From assembly GCA_900315945.1 (NCBI GenBank), contig ONAZ01000013.1, positions 1-64,000 of the forward strand: a stretch of DNA of 64,000 bases, read 5' to 3'. Origin of the DNA: an uncultured Lachnospiraceae bacterium (lineage in GTDB: Bacteria; Bacillota; Clostridia; Lachnospirales; Lachnospiraceae). Below are positions 23,397 through 31,998 of the stretch, piece by piece; position 1 is the first letter of the stretch, and every line of letters begins with the position of its first letter. Made by a program: the position numbers and the translations under genes. Under the pieces are notes generated by a model. The model did no database searches. It was not told where the DNA came from and saw only the letters and a list, made by a program, of their open reading frames with translations.

Positions 23397-25376
23397 ATGA
23401 ATAAGAAACAAAAGACTAATCTAATAAGAATAATAGTTACAGCTGTTCTATTAATTGGGATGTATATAGTAATAGAATCTGGAAAAGTATTACCAGAAGA
23501 CTATCTTAATCCTTGGATAGAAAGACTTATATTCTTAGTGCCTTATGCTATTATTGCTTACGATATTATAATGAAGTCGGTTAAGGGAATAGCTAAAGGT
23601 CAATTCTTAGATGAGAATTTCCTAATGGGAGTTGCATCATTAGGTGCATTTGCATTAGGTGAATGTCTAGAGGGTGTTGCAGTTGTATTATTCTATCAGA
23701 TTGGTGAATTATTCGAAAGCTATGCCATTGGAAAGAGTAGAAAGAATATATCTGAACTTATGGATATTACAGAAGATGTAGCATATCTTGTTGATGGTGA
23801 CGAAGTTATACAGGTTGATTCAGATGAAGTTGAGATTGGTTCTATAATTGAAGTAAAGCCTGGAGATAAGGTCCCTATCGATGGTGAGATTGTAGAAGGC
23901 GCTAGTGTACTTGATAGTGCTGCACTTACTGGTGAAAGTAAGCCGATAGATGTTGCAGTTGGCGATAGTGTCCTTAGTGGAACTATTAATATGTCTTCGG
24001 TAATCAGAATTAAGACTACTGCTGAGTTTGGGGATTCTACAGCTTCTAAGATTATGGATCTTGTTGAATCTGCAAGTTCTAATAAAGCTCATTCAGAGAA
24101 TTTTATATCAAAGTTTGCGAAGTACTATACTCCAATCGTATGTGCCCTAGCACTTGCACTTGCTATAATTCCACCACTTGTTAGTGGACTTATTCTAGGA
24201 GATGGATATACATTTTCAACATGGATATATCGCGCACTTACATTCCTTGTAATAAGTTGCCCATGTGCACTTGTAATATCAATTCCTCTTAGCTTCTTTG
24301 CTGGTATTGGTGGAGCAAGTTCTAAGGGTGTAATGATTAAGGGATCTAATTATCTAGAAGCATTAAGTAAGGTTGAGACGGTATTCTTTGATAAGACAGG
24401 TACCCTTACTAAAGGCAATTTCAAGGTAACTAGCACTTACTCTTGTATTGATGACGATAGTTCTAACAACGTGTCTGACGAAAATAAAGAATCAATTAAT
24501 CTCCTAAAATACGCTTCTTCAGCAGAGTATTATAGTAATCATCCAATTGGATTAAGTCTCGTAAATGCTTATGCAGCCTTGAAGAATACTGATGGTAATA
24601 AGGATATAATTGGGGACAAGGCAAAAGCATTTCTTATTAAGCCAGATAATGTTGAACAAATTAGTGGTCAGGGAATAATTGCAGATATTGAAGGAAAGAA
24701 GGTTGCTGTTGGAAATATGCTTCTTATGGAGTCAACCTGTAATAATGATAGAGATAGCATTAAGAAGGCAGAAGAGATAGGAACTATAGTATATGTAAGT
24801 ATTGATGGCGCATTTGCAGGCTATATTGTAATTAACGACGAGATTAAAGAAGAAAGTAAAGATGCAATTACAGCCCTTTACAATTGCGGTGTTAAAGATA
24901 CAGGAATTCTTACAGGTGACAATGAAGATGTGGCAAATGATATTGCAAGTAAAATTGGACTAACTAAAGTTAGAGCGAAGCTTCTTCCACAAGATAAGGT
25001 TAAAGCTGTTGAAGATGAAATTAATAGTGGTGCTAAAGTGGCATTTGTAGGGGATGGAATTAATGATGCACCGGTTATTATGCGAGCAGATGTGGGAATT
25101 GCCATGGGAGCCCTTGGTTCTGATGCAGCTATAGAGGCAAGTGATGTTGTACTTATGGATGATAATCCAACTAAGGTATCACTAGCCATTAGACTTGCCA
25201 AGAAATGTATGAAAGTAGTATATGAAAATATTTACTTCTCAATTGGAATTAAGATGCTTGTTCTTGTGCTTGGAGCATTGGGAATTGCAACCATGTGGAT
25301 GGCGATATTCGCAGACGTAGGAGTTATGATCCTAGCAGTCCTTAATGCAGTAAGATGCCTTAGAATTAAATCCTAA
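23397..25376 (+). CDS. P1B-type heavy-metal-translocating ATPase (Zn/Cd/Pb type)
   Basis: This 659-residue membrane pump has no N-terminal metal-binding domain. Hydrophobic pairs flank the actuator (TGES, near 180-183), and the transmembrane metal site SCPCAL lies near residue 287. Phosphorylation is at the Asp of DKTGTLT near residue 334, followed by the HP motif (NHPIG) and GDGINDAP. CPC together with an SmtB-like sensor nearby suggests efflux of zinc, cadmium or lead over copper. GAAAGGA precedes the ATG. Its stop codon forms the first bases of the palindrome at 25374. The ArsR gene follows on the same strand. Confidence 0.93.
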   Translation: MNKKQKTNLIRIIVTAVLLIGMYIVIESGKVLPEDYLNPWIERLIFLVPYAIIAYDIIMKSVKGIAKGQFLDENFLMGVASLGAFALGECLEGVAVVLFYQIGELFESYAIGKSRKNISELMDITEDVAYLVDGDEVIQVDSDEVEIGSIIEVKPGDKVPIDGEIVEGASVLDSAALTGESKPIDVAVGDSVLSGTINMSSVIRIKTTAEFGDSTASKIMDLVESASSNKAHSENFISKFAKYYTPIVCALALALAIIPPLVSGLILGDGYTFSTWIYRALTFLVISCPCALVISIPLSFFAGIGGASSKGVMIKGSNYLEALSKVETVFFDKTGTLTKGNFKVTSTYSCIDDDSSNNVSDENKESINLLKYASSAEYYSNHPIGLSLVNAYAALKNTDGNKDIIGDKAKAFLIKPDNVEQISGQGIIADIEGKKVAVGNMLLMESTCNNDRDSIKKAEEIGTIVYVSIDGAFAGYIVINDEIKEESKDAITALYNCGVKDTGILTGDNEDVANDIASKIGLTKVRAKLLPQDKVKAVEDEINSGAKVAFVGDGINDAPVIMRADVGIAMGALGSDAAIEASDVVLMDDNPTKVSLAIRLAKKCMKVVYENIYFSIGIKMLVLVLGALGIATMWMAIFADVGVMILAVLNAVRCLRIKS

Positions 25377-25584
25377 GAATTGGTTTGTGGAATAATTTGC
25401 ATACTTAACAATTTGCTATTTTTATTCGAATGTCTTATTAAATTGCTTCTGAGTAAACTCGCTTGCTACTCTTATTCTTAGGTAAGTGACTTGAGCTCAG
25501 ACAGTACTCAGAAGCAATTGACATTCTCATAAAAACTTGACGCAAATTGTTAAATGTATTCAAATTATTCCCAAACCAATTCTT
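25374..25584. repeat. 211-bp imperfect palindrome between the metal ATPase and ArsR genes
   Basis: The left arm starts at the ATPase stop codon (TAAGAATTGGTTTG) and the right arm ends with its complement (CAAACCAATTCTTA). About 80 bases per arm pair with small bulges, including AATAATTTG, AACAATTTGC and AATTGCTTCTGAGTA. The loop region is 25456-25500. It lacks the GGTGC/GCACC head of the X family. As RNA it would form a very long hairpin suited to RNase III or to bidirectional termination. Confidence 0.8.
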
Positions 25585-25631
25585 ATTAATTAAAAATCTA
25601 AGTGTATATTAGATGAAGAAAGGTGAAGTAT

Positions 25632-25934
25632 ATGAGTAAACAATATAAAATGCCAGCTGATGAACTTCTGATTGATCTGGCTGATCTGTATAAGGTGTTC
25701 GGTGATTACTCACGAATAAGAATCATGTATATACTCCTACAGGAGGAGCTATGTGTGCAGGATATTGCTGACGCACTTGGTATGACACAATCTGCTGTAT
25801 CCCATCAGCTTAAGACATTAAAACAGAATAAGTTAGTTAAGGCAAGGCGTGATGGAAAGTCAATATTCTATTCACTTGCAGACGATCACGTAAGAATTAT
25901 TCTTGATATGGGAAGAGAACATTTAGAGGAGTAA
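25632..25934 (+). CDS. ArsR/SmtB-family metal-sensing repressor
   Basis: This 100-residue winged-helix repressor has recognition helix MTQSAVSHQLKTLKQ. The C-terminal helix reads DDHVRIILDMGREHLEE. It matches the alpha-5 zinc site pattern D-x-H-x10-H-x2-E of SmtB/CzrA. The alpha-3 site is incomplete: ELCVQD replaces ELCVCD. Zn(II), rather than Cd/Pb through cysteines, is therefore the likely inducer. It probably controls the HMA and ATPase genes through the dyad at 22653-22690. ATG 25632, with AAAGGTG 7 bases upstream, was preferred to an in-frame GTG at 25623. The pseudouridine synthase starts 1 base after its stop. Confidence 0.9.
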   Translation: MSKQYKMPADELLIDLADLYKVFGDYSRIRIMYILLQEELCVQDIADALGMTQSAVSHQLKTLKQNKLVKARRDGKSIFYSLADDHVRIILDMGREHLEE

Positions 25935-25935
25935 T

Positions 25936-26727
25936 ATGATTCGATTAGATAAATACCTTGCTAATGCCAATGTTGGTACAAGAAGTCAAGTTAAGAAATT
26001 AATAAAAAGCGGAGATGTTATTGTTAACGACAAGATCTGTACAGATGCAAATATTAAAATAGAAGAAGAATCACAAGTAATATGCCAAGGGAACGTAATA
26101 GAACCCTTGGCTAATTGTGTGTATATGCTTAATAAACCAGAAGGTGTAATTAGTGCCACAAGTGACAATGAATATAGAACAGTTATAGATTTACTAGAGA
26201 AGGAAGAACGAAAGGATTTATTCTCCATTGGTCGCCTTGACAAGGATACGGAAGGATTGCTGCTTATAACAAATGATGGGGCCCTTAGTCATAATCTTCT
26301 TTCTCCGAGAAAGCATGTTAGTAAGACATATTTTTGTGTAACAGATAAAGAGTTGAGTTTGGATGAAATATCAGAGATGGAGAAGGGCATTGACATTGGA
26401 GATGATAAGAAGACTTTGCCTTGTATTTTAAATGCTACTACATTAGAAGAGGCATGTTCTACTTATAATATTGCTATGGGAAATGCGGATTCTTTGTTTG
26501 AAAGAATAGATAAATTGTCTGGTTATTCTTCCTTTAATGTTTATTCTTATCTTCTTACAATAAATGAAGGACGATTTCATCAGGTTAAGAGAATGTTCTC
26601 GTATTTTGGAGGAGAAATACTTTATCTTAATAGAGTTGAATTTGCAGGTCTTAAGCTTGATATGACACTTGATTTAGGAGAGTACAGAAAGTTAACTGAG
26701 GAAGAAATTCGAATTATAAGAAATTGA
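25936..26727 (+). CDS. Pseudouridine synthase, RsuA/RluB/E/F family
   Basis: The 263-residue protein has an N-terminal S4 RNA-binding domain (residues 1-60, RLDKYLANANVGTRSQVKKLI). The RsuA-type catalytic domain has its nucleophilic Asp in GRLDKDTEGLLLITNDG. It converts a specific rRNA uridine to pseudouridine. Overall length and the GRFHQVKRMF motif fit RsuA, which acts at 16S position 516, better than RluB, but I cannot settle the target. The gene starts one base after the ArsR stop, so transcription may be shared although the functions differ. Confidence 0.92.
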   Translation: MIRLDKYLANANVGTRSQVKKLIKSGDVIVNDKICTDANIKIEEESQVICQGNVIEPLANCVYMLNKPEGVISATSDNEYRTVIDLLEKEERKDLFSIGRLDKDTEGLLLITNDGALSHNLLSPRKHVSKTYFCVTDKELSLDEISEMEKGIDIGDDKKTLPCILNATTLEEACSTYNIAMGNADSLFERIDKLSGYSSFNVYSYLLTINEGRFHQVKRMFSYFGGEILYLNRVEFAGLKLDMTLDLGEYRKLTEEEIRIIRN

Positions 26728-26793
26728 GAATTATATGGCGGAAATAACTAGTCATAATTAATTATAATTAAAAATTATTAAACTATATATTTA

Positions 26794-26807
26794 CAAACAT
26801 ATGTTCG
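26794..26807 (+). promoter_or_regulatory. LexA (SOS) box upstream of the Y-family polymerase
   Basis: CAAACATATGTTCG differs at one position from the Gram-positive LexA consensus CGAACATATGTTCG. It lies about 50 bases before the polymerase start, ahead of a TATTAT-type -10 near 26813. SOS control of the polymerase and YolD genes is therefore likely. Confidence 0.75.
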
Positions 26808-26858
26808 CGTGTTATTATATATATGATTCGTAACATGGTTATAAGAGAATAGGAAGAG

Positions 26859-28136
26859 ATGGACGTTAAGAAGGACAGGATGTATCTATGTATAGATCTT
26901 AAGTCCTTCTATGCATCTGTAGAGTGCATAGAGAGAGGACTAGATCCGTACAAGGCTAATTTAATAGTGGCAGATCTTAGTAGAACAGAGAAGACAATAT
27001 GTCTTGCGGCAAGTCCTGCTATTAAAGCACTTGGAGTTAGTAGCAGGTGCAGAGTTTTTGAGATTCCTAAGAATATAAAATATATAGCAGCGACGCCTCG
27101 CATGGCTCTTTATATGGAGTATTCTGCTAGAATTTATTCTGTATATTTGAAGTACATTTCCAAGGAAGACATTCATGTATATTCAGTTGATGAAGTGTTT
27201 ATAGATGTAACAGACTATCTTACCATGTATCAGATGAGCGCCAAAGAACTTGGTATTATGATTATGGATGATATTGTTGCAACTACAGGTATTACTGCAA
27301 CCTGTGGAATAGGGACTAATATGTATCTTGCCAAAATAGCTCTTGATATAACAGCTAAGCACGTAGATGATCATATTGGATATCTGACTGAAGAACTATT
27401 CTGTGAGACTTTGTGGGATTACAGACCTCTTACTGATTTTTGGCGAATTGGGCCGGGTACGGCCAAGAGATTAGAAAGTATTGGCATATTTACAATGAGA
27501 CAGATTGCTATGGCAGATGAAGATATGCTATATAAAATGTTTGGCGTTGATGCGGAGCTTCTAATTGACCATGCCTGGGGTGTTGAGCCCACTCTTATAT
27601 CAGATATTAAGACCTACAGTCCAACCTCTAATTCTATTACCAGCGGGCAGGTACTAGACAGAGATTATGCCCATGATGAAGGGAGGCTTATTGTTAAGGA
27701 GATGACGGATCTTCTATGCCTTGATTTGGTGGCAAGGGAGTGTGTTACTGAGTCTATCACTCTTCATATTGGATATTCTAATGCACTTAAGATGGCGCCT
27801 GCTCATGGTAGTACAAGACTTCCATTCCCTACTTCTTCTGCTCGAATAATAGTGGAAGCAGTGGAGAAATTATATGACAAGATTAAGGATAAGAATTTCC
27901 CTATGCGCCGAGCTTTTGTATATTTTAATAAAATTGTGCCGGAAGGATATGAACAATACAACATGTTCGTGGATCCAGAAGATCTTAAGAAGGAGCATAA
28001 TATGCAGAAAGCAATTATTGATATTAAGAGTAAATACGGCAAAAATGCCATTCTTAAGGGAATGAATCTTGAAGAAGGTGCCAAGACAATAGAGAGAAAT
28101 GCCCAGATTGGAGGTCATAGAAGTGGGGAAGAATAA
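26859..28136 (+). CDS. Y-family DNA polymerase (DinB/UvrX-like)
   Basis: This 425-residue translesion polymerase has the catalytic Asp in CIDLKSFYASVE and the Asp-Glu pair in YSVDEVFID (near residue 110). Helix-hairpin-helix RIGPGTAKRLESIGI follows, then the little-finger domain. The sequence type (CIDLKSFYASVEC, LSRTEKTICLA) is that of Firmicutes UvrX/YqjW polymerases, which travel with YolD, rather than canonical DinB. Start codons at 26859 and 26880 are both possible; the second has AAGGA at better spacing. A LexA-like box upstream fits SOS induction. Its 3' end overlaps the YolD gene by 14 bases. Confidence 0.92.
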   Translation: MDVKKDRMYLCIDLKSFYASVECIERGLDPYKANLIVADLSRTEKTICLAASPAIKALGVSSRCRVFEIPKNIKYIAATPRMALYMEYSARIYSVYLKYISKEDIHVYSVDEVFIDVTDYLTMYQMSAKELGIMIMDDIVATTGITATCGIGTNMYLAKIALDITAKHVDDHIGYLTEELFCETLWDYRPLTDFWRIGPGTAKRLESIGIFTMRQIAMADEDMLYKMFGVDAELLIDHAWGVEPTLISDIKTYSPTSNSITSGQVLDRDYAHDEGRLIVKEMTDLLCLDLVARECVTESITLHIGYSNALKMAPAHGSTRLPFPTSSARIIVEAVEKLYDKIKDKNFPMRRAFVYFNKIVPEGYEQYNMFVDPEDLKKEHNMQKAIIDIKSKYGKNAILKGMNLEEGAKTIERNAQIGGHRSGEE

Positions 28137-28491
28137 ATATGCTTCGAATAGGAAAGTTAATCCCAATAGACCGAAGATGAGTCGCGAGAATAGAGCAAAG
28201 CAGTTTGCCCCATTTGCAGCATTGAAAGGGTTTGAGGATGAGATTAAGTGGAAAGAAAAGGTATATGTAGATAAGAGAGAGTTGTCAGAAGAATCTCTTA
28301 GGCGATTAGATAATAAGTTTAAGGATGTTAAGAAGAATGATATAATAACAGTTGTGTATTACAACAAAGGAGAATATCTGAAGGTGACAGGAATGGTGGC
28401 ACGAATTGATGTTACGGCGCGCATTCTTCAGATTATTAATACCAAGATAGAGTTTGAAGATATATATGATATTGAGACTGGCAATGAATAG
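28123..28491 (+). CDS. YolD-like protein
   Basis: The 122-residue protein carries the YolD core RAKQFAPFAALKGFEDEI, followed by a predicted beta-rich region typical of the family. YolD-like proteins are paired with Y-family polymerases (compare UvrX-YolD in Bacillus SPbeta) and are thought to act as UmuD-like partners. A GTG at 28123 is chosen because GGAGG lies 8 bases upstream; an ATG at 28099 lacks a ribosome site. It overlaps the polymerase stop, indicating translational coupling. Confidence 0.88.
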   Translation: MGKNKYASNRKVNPNRPKMSRENRAKQFAPFAALKGFEDEIKWKEKVYVDKRELSEESLRRLDNKFKDVKKNDIITVVYYNKGEYLKVTGMVARIDVTARILQIINTKIEFEDIYDIETGNE

Positions 28492-28511
28492 ACATAGGTT
28501 GTGATTAGATT

Positions 28512-30125
28512 ATGAAAAATACGAAGGATATTGAATTAAGCATAATTAAGAAATTTAAGAAGAAGATATGGAGACCATTTACTAAGGCTATTAATGAATA
28601 TGAACTAGTTGAGGATGGCGATAAGATTGCAGTATGCATATCCGGTGGCAAAGACTCTATGCTTATGGCGAAGCTTTTTCAAGAACTAGAGCGTCATGGT
28701 AAGAAGAACTTTGATGTTGTATTTCTTGTTATGGATCCAGGTTATAATGAGGCTAACAGAAGCAGGATTGAGAGTAATGCCAAGCATCTTAATGTCCCAA
28801 TTCAGATATTTATAAGTGATATATTTGATGCAGTATCTACTGTAGAAGATTCTCCTTGTTATTTATGCGCCAGAATGAGAAGAGGTCATCTGTATAATAA
28901 GGCTAAGGAACTTGGGTGCAACAAGATTGCCCTAGGTCATCATTTTGATGATGTAATTGAGACGATTCTTATGGGAATGCTATATTCCGGACAGATTCAG
29001 ACCATGATGCCTAAGCTTCATTCTACTAATTTTGAGGGGATGGAGTTGATTCGCCCTATGTATCTTATTAGGGAAGATGATGTTATTCATTGGGCTAGAT
29101 ACAATGAATTAGAATTTATAAGGTGCGCATGTCGATTTACAGAGATGATTGAGAAGGAGAGAAGGCAGCGAGCCAAGGAATTAGGAATAAGCGTAGATGA
29201 TATGTCAGAGATTGAATCATCATCTAAGAGAAAAGAGATTAAGAATCTTATTAAGGAACTTCATGAGGTAAATCCTTTTGTGGAGAAGAATATCTTCCGT
29301 TCTGTTGAAAATGTCAGCCTCAAAACTATAATCGCATACAAGGATGATGGAGTGACTCATCATTTCTTAGATACATATCATGATGGAGACTCGCTATTCT
29401 ATGGTAGTGGTATCAGTCAGAAGTTTGATGGTCAGGATATAATTGACAAGGTTCAAACAGACCTAAAGGAATTAGCTGATGAAAAATATAAGGATTTTCA
29501 TGCTAATCTTATTCCAGAAATTGATAAGAATAGGATAATCGGAGTTAGGACACCAGAGCTTAGGAAATACGCTACTCAATTTGCTAAGCATGAGAAGGAT
29601 GCTTTGACATTTAAGAGCCATTTGCCACATGATTATTATGATGAAATGAATCTTCATGGTTTCCTTATAGAGAAGAATAAGGATTTTGATTCTTGCATTG
29701 AAGAACTAGATTCCTTCCTTGAATATGTGGATAATTGGGCTACTTGTGATTGTACTAATCCTAAGATTCTTGGTAAATGTAAGGACAAACTTATACCTCA
29801 TATTGATAGATGGATAGCATCTAATAAGACATATTATATTAGATATGCAATTAAGCTTCTTATGACACATTTTCTAGATGAGGATTATTCCATAGACTAC
29901 ATGTATAAAGTCGCAGAGGTTGAATCCGAAGAATACTACGTTAATATGATGCAGGCCTGGTATTTTGCAACAGCTCTTGCAAAACAATATGATGATGCTG
30001 TAACCTTCCTGCAACAAAAAAGATTACCAGTATGGATTCATAATAAGACAATACAGAAAGCTGTAGAAAGTAATAGAATTGATAAAGAAACAAAGTCTTA
30101 TCTTAGAACTTTGAAGATTAAATGA
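28512..30125 (+). CDS. Fusion of TtcA-type PP-loop tRNA thiolase and AlkD-type DNA alkylation repair protein
   Basis: One uninterrupted 537-residue frame joins two families. Residues 1-290 are TtcA-like: PP-loop S44-GGKDS, Cys116-x2-Cys119 and Cys205/Cys207 as candidate iron-sulfur ligands, and LGHHFDDVIET. TtcA makes 2-thiocytidine at tRNA position 32. Residues from about 313 resemble the HEAT-repeat AlkD glycosylase family (GVRTPELRKYA, HGFLIEKNKDF, EYVDNWATCDC, KLLMTHFLDEDY), which removes alkylated purines from DNA. The joint lies after the GSGISQKFDGQDI segment. No frameshift is evident and codon usage is uniform. It follows the SOS polymerase pair, a fitting neighbourhood for alkylation repair. 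Confidence 0.85.
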   Translation: MKNTKDIELSIIKKFKKKIWRPFTKAINEYELVEDGDKIAVCISGGKDSMLMAKLFQELERHGKKNFDVVFLVMDPGYNEANRSRIESNAKHLNVPIQIFISDIFDAVSTVEDSPCYLCARMRRGHLYNKAKELGCNKIALGHHFDDVIETILMGMLYSGQIQTMMPKLHSTNFEGMELIRPMYLIREDDVIHWARYNELEFIRCACRFTEMIEKERRQRAKELGISVDDMSEIESSSKRKEIKNLIKELHEVNPFVEKNIFRSVENVSLKTIIAYKDDGVTHHFLDTYHDGDSLFYGSGISQKFDGQDIIDKVQTDLKELADEKYKDFHANLIPEIDKNRIIGVRTPELRKYATQFAKHEKDALTFKSHLPHDYYDEMNLHGFLIEKNKDFDSCIEELDSFLEYVDNWATCDCTNPKILGKCKDKLIPHIDRWIASNKTYYIRYAIKLLMTHFLDEDYSIDYMYKVAEVESEEYYVNMMQAWYFATALAKQYDDAVTFLQQKRLPVWIHNKTIQKAVESNRIDKETKSYLRTLKIK

Positions 30126-30137
30126 AAGTGATAATAT

Positions 30138-31955
30138 ATGTACGAATATAAGGACAGGGTTTTAGAACTTCAAAATATAATTTCAGAGAAGGGAATAGAT
30201 TATTATGTTATTCCTCTATCGGATTATCATAATAGTGAGATACCTAGTGATTATTATAACGTAATAAGATATGTTACTGGGTTTAGCGGTTCTAATGCAA
30301 CTCTTGTTGTTGCTAGAGAAGAGGCTTTTCTTTGGACTGACGGCAGGTATTTTATTCAGGCAGAACAGGAACTTGAAGGTAGCACAGTTAAGCTAATGAA
30401 ACAAGGGCTTAAGGGTGTTCCTACTATTGTAGAATTCTTAGACAGTAATATGAAAGAAGAGGATGTTCTTGCCTTTGATGGCAGATTAATTAATGTTTCT
30501 ACATATAAGAGGTATAGTGAGACGCTTCTTTCTGATACTAATAATCGTCATATATATGATGTTGATATTGTAGGAGAACTCTGGCCAGATAGAGAAGAAA
30601 CAAAGTGTCAAGGCATATGGATTCTTGAAGATAAATATGCAGGAGAAAAAGTAAAAACTAAAGTTGAGAAAATAAGAAGCAATGACAATTTCAAGAAAGC
30701 AGATGCGGTTATTATATCTGACCTTTGTGATGTTGCATGGACCCTTAATCTTCGTGGTAATGATATTAAGAATGTAAATGTGTTTTATTCTTATTTATTA
30801 ATTACAAAGGAAAAAATTATACTATATGTAGATAAGAATTCATTAGATGATAAGGTGCTAAACTACCTAGGATACGAGAATATATTAGTTAGAGAGTATA
30901 ACCAGATATATGAAGACTTATCTGATAAACTTTTTTATAACTCTAATAATATCTACAAGATACTTATAGATGAAGAAAGTACCAATACTTCAATTTACTC
31001 TCTAATTGTTGAGAATGTTGAAGTTCTTAGCGCAAGAAGTATTGTAAGTAGTATTAAATGCATTAAGAATGACGTGGAGATTAGTAATACTAGAAATGCA
31101 CATATTAAAGACGGTGTAGCTGTAACTAAGTTCATGTACTATCTCTATAAAACTTTTTCAAAAAGAGATAATAATTCTTCTGATGAGACAGAGATTTCAT
31201 TAGCAAATAAATTACATGAATTTAGATTAGGACAAGAGGGATTCTTAGGAGAAAGTTTTGATACTATTTCTGCATGGGCAGAACATGGGGCTATAGTTCA
31301 TTATGAGCCAACGCAGAAGACAGATATTGCAATAACAGAAGATAGTTTTCTTCTTGTAGATTCTGGTGGTCATTACTTAGAAGGGACTACAGATATAACA
31401 AGAACATTTCTTATTGGCAAGGCAAGTTCTAAGATGGTTAGGGATTATACCCTTGTACTTAAGAGTAATATTAGTCTTGCTAAAGCAAAATTTATAAAGG
31501 GCACAAGTGGCAAAAGTTTAGATATGCTTGCTCGAAATGTACTTTGGCAGGAGGGGCTGGATTTTCTTCATGGCACAGGTCACGGAGTAGGACATATATT
31601 ATCAGTTCATGAAGGCCCTAATAATATAAGTATAAGAAGTCCTTATGATATACCTATTGTTAGCAAAATGATAACAACAGATGAGCCAGGCTTATATTTC
31701 GAAGGGGAATATGGTATACGTCTAGAAAATGAACTTTTGTGCATTGAGGATGAATCTAACGAATATGGTGACTTTCTTAAGTTTGAGTGTTTGACACTTG
31801 TACCATTTGACATTAATTGTATTGATGTTAGTATGCTAAATGAAGATGAACGAAGCTATCTTAATGAATATCATGCTTTTGTTTATGATAAGATAAGTCC
31901 GTATTTAGATGAAGAAGAAGCAATATGGCTTAAGGAAGTAACCAGAGAGATTTGA
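30138..31955 (+). CDS. Aminopeptidase P family metallopeptidase (M24B)
   Basis: This 605-residue cytoplasmic protein has three parts, as in long Xaa-Pro aminopeptidases: two creatinase-like N-terminal domains (1-310) and a pita-bread catalytic domain. Metal ligands are visible. DSGGHYLEGTTDITRTF supplies two Asp, HGTGHGVGH supplies a His, and EPGLYFEGEYGIRLENELL supplies two Glu. The family removes N-terminal residues ahead of proline, often with Mn(II). The start is 12 bases after the TtcA-AlkD stop, with a weak ribosome site. Co-transcription is likely, but no functional link is evident. Confidence 0.93.
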   Translation: MYEYKDRVLELQNIISEKGIDYYVIPLSDYHNSEIPSDYYNVIRYVTGFSGSNATLVVAREEAFLWTDGRYFIQAEQELEGSTVKLMKQGLKGVPTIVEFLDSNMKEEDVLAFDGRLINVSTYKRYSETLLSDTNNRHIYDVDIVGELWPDREETKCQGIWILEDKYAGEKVKTKVEKIRSNDNFKKADAVIISDLCDVAWTLNLRGNDIKNVNVFYSYLLITKEKIILYVDKNSLDDKVLNYLGYENILVREYNQIYEDLSDKLFYNSNNIYKILIDEESTNTSIYSLIVENVEVLSARSIVSSIKCIKNDVEISNTRNAHIKDGVAVTKFMYYLYKTFSKRDNNSSDETEISLANKLHEFRLGQEGFLGESFDTISAWAEHGAIVHYEPTQKTDIAITEDSFLLVDSGGHYLEGTTDITRTFLIGKASSKMVRDYTLVLKSNISLAKAKFIKGTSGKSLDMLARNVLWQEGLDFLHGTGHGVGHILSVHEGPNNISIRSPYDIPIVSKMITTDEPGLYFEGEYGIRLENELLCIEDESNEYGDFLKFECLTLVPFDINCIDVSMLNEDERSYLNEYHAFVYDKISPYLDEEEAIWLKEVTREI

Positions 31956-31998
31956 TTTAATATACATATTAATCCTAAGATAATGAAGGAGACTATAA

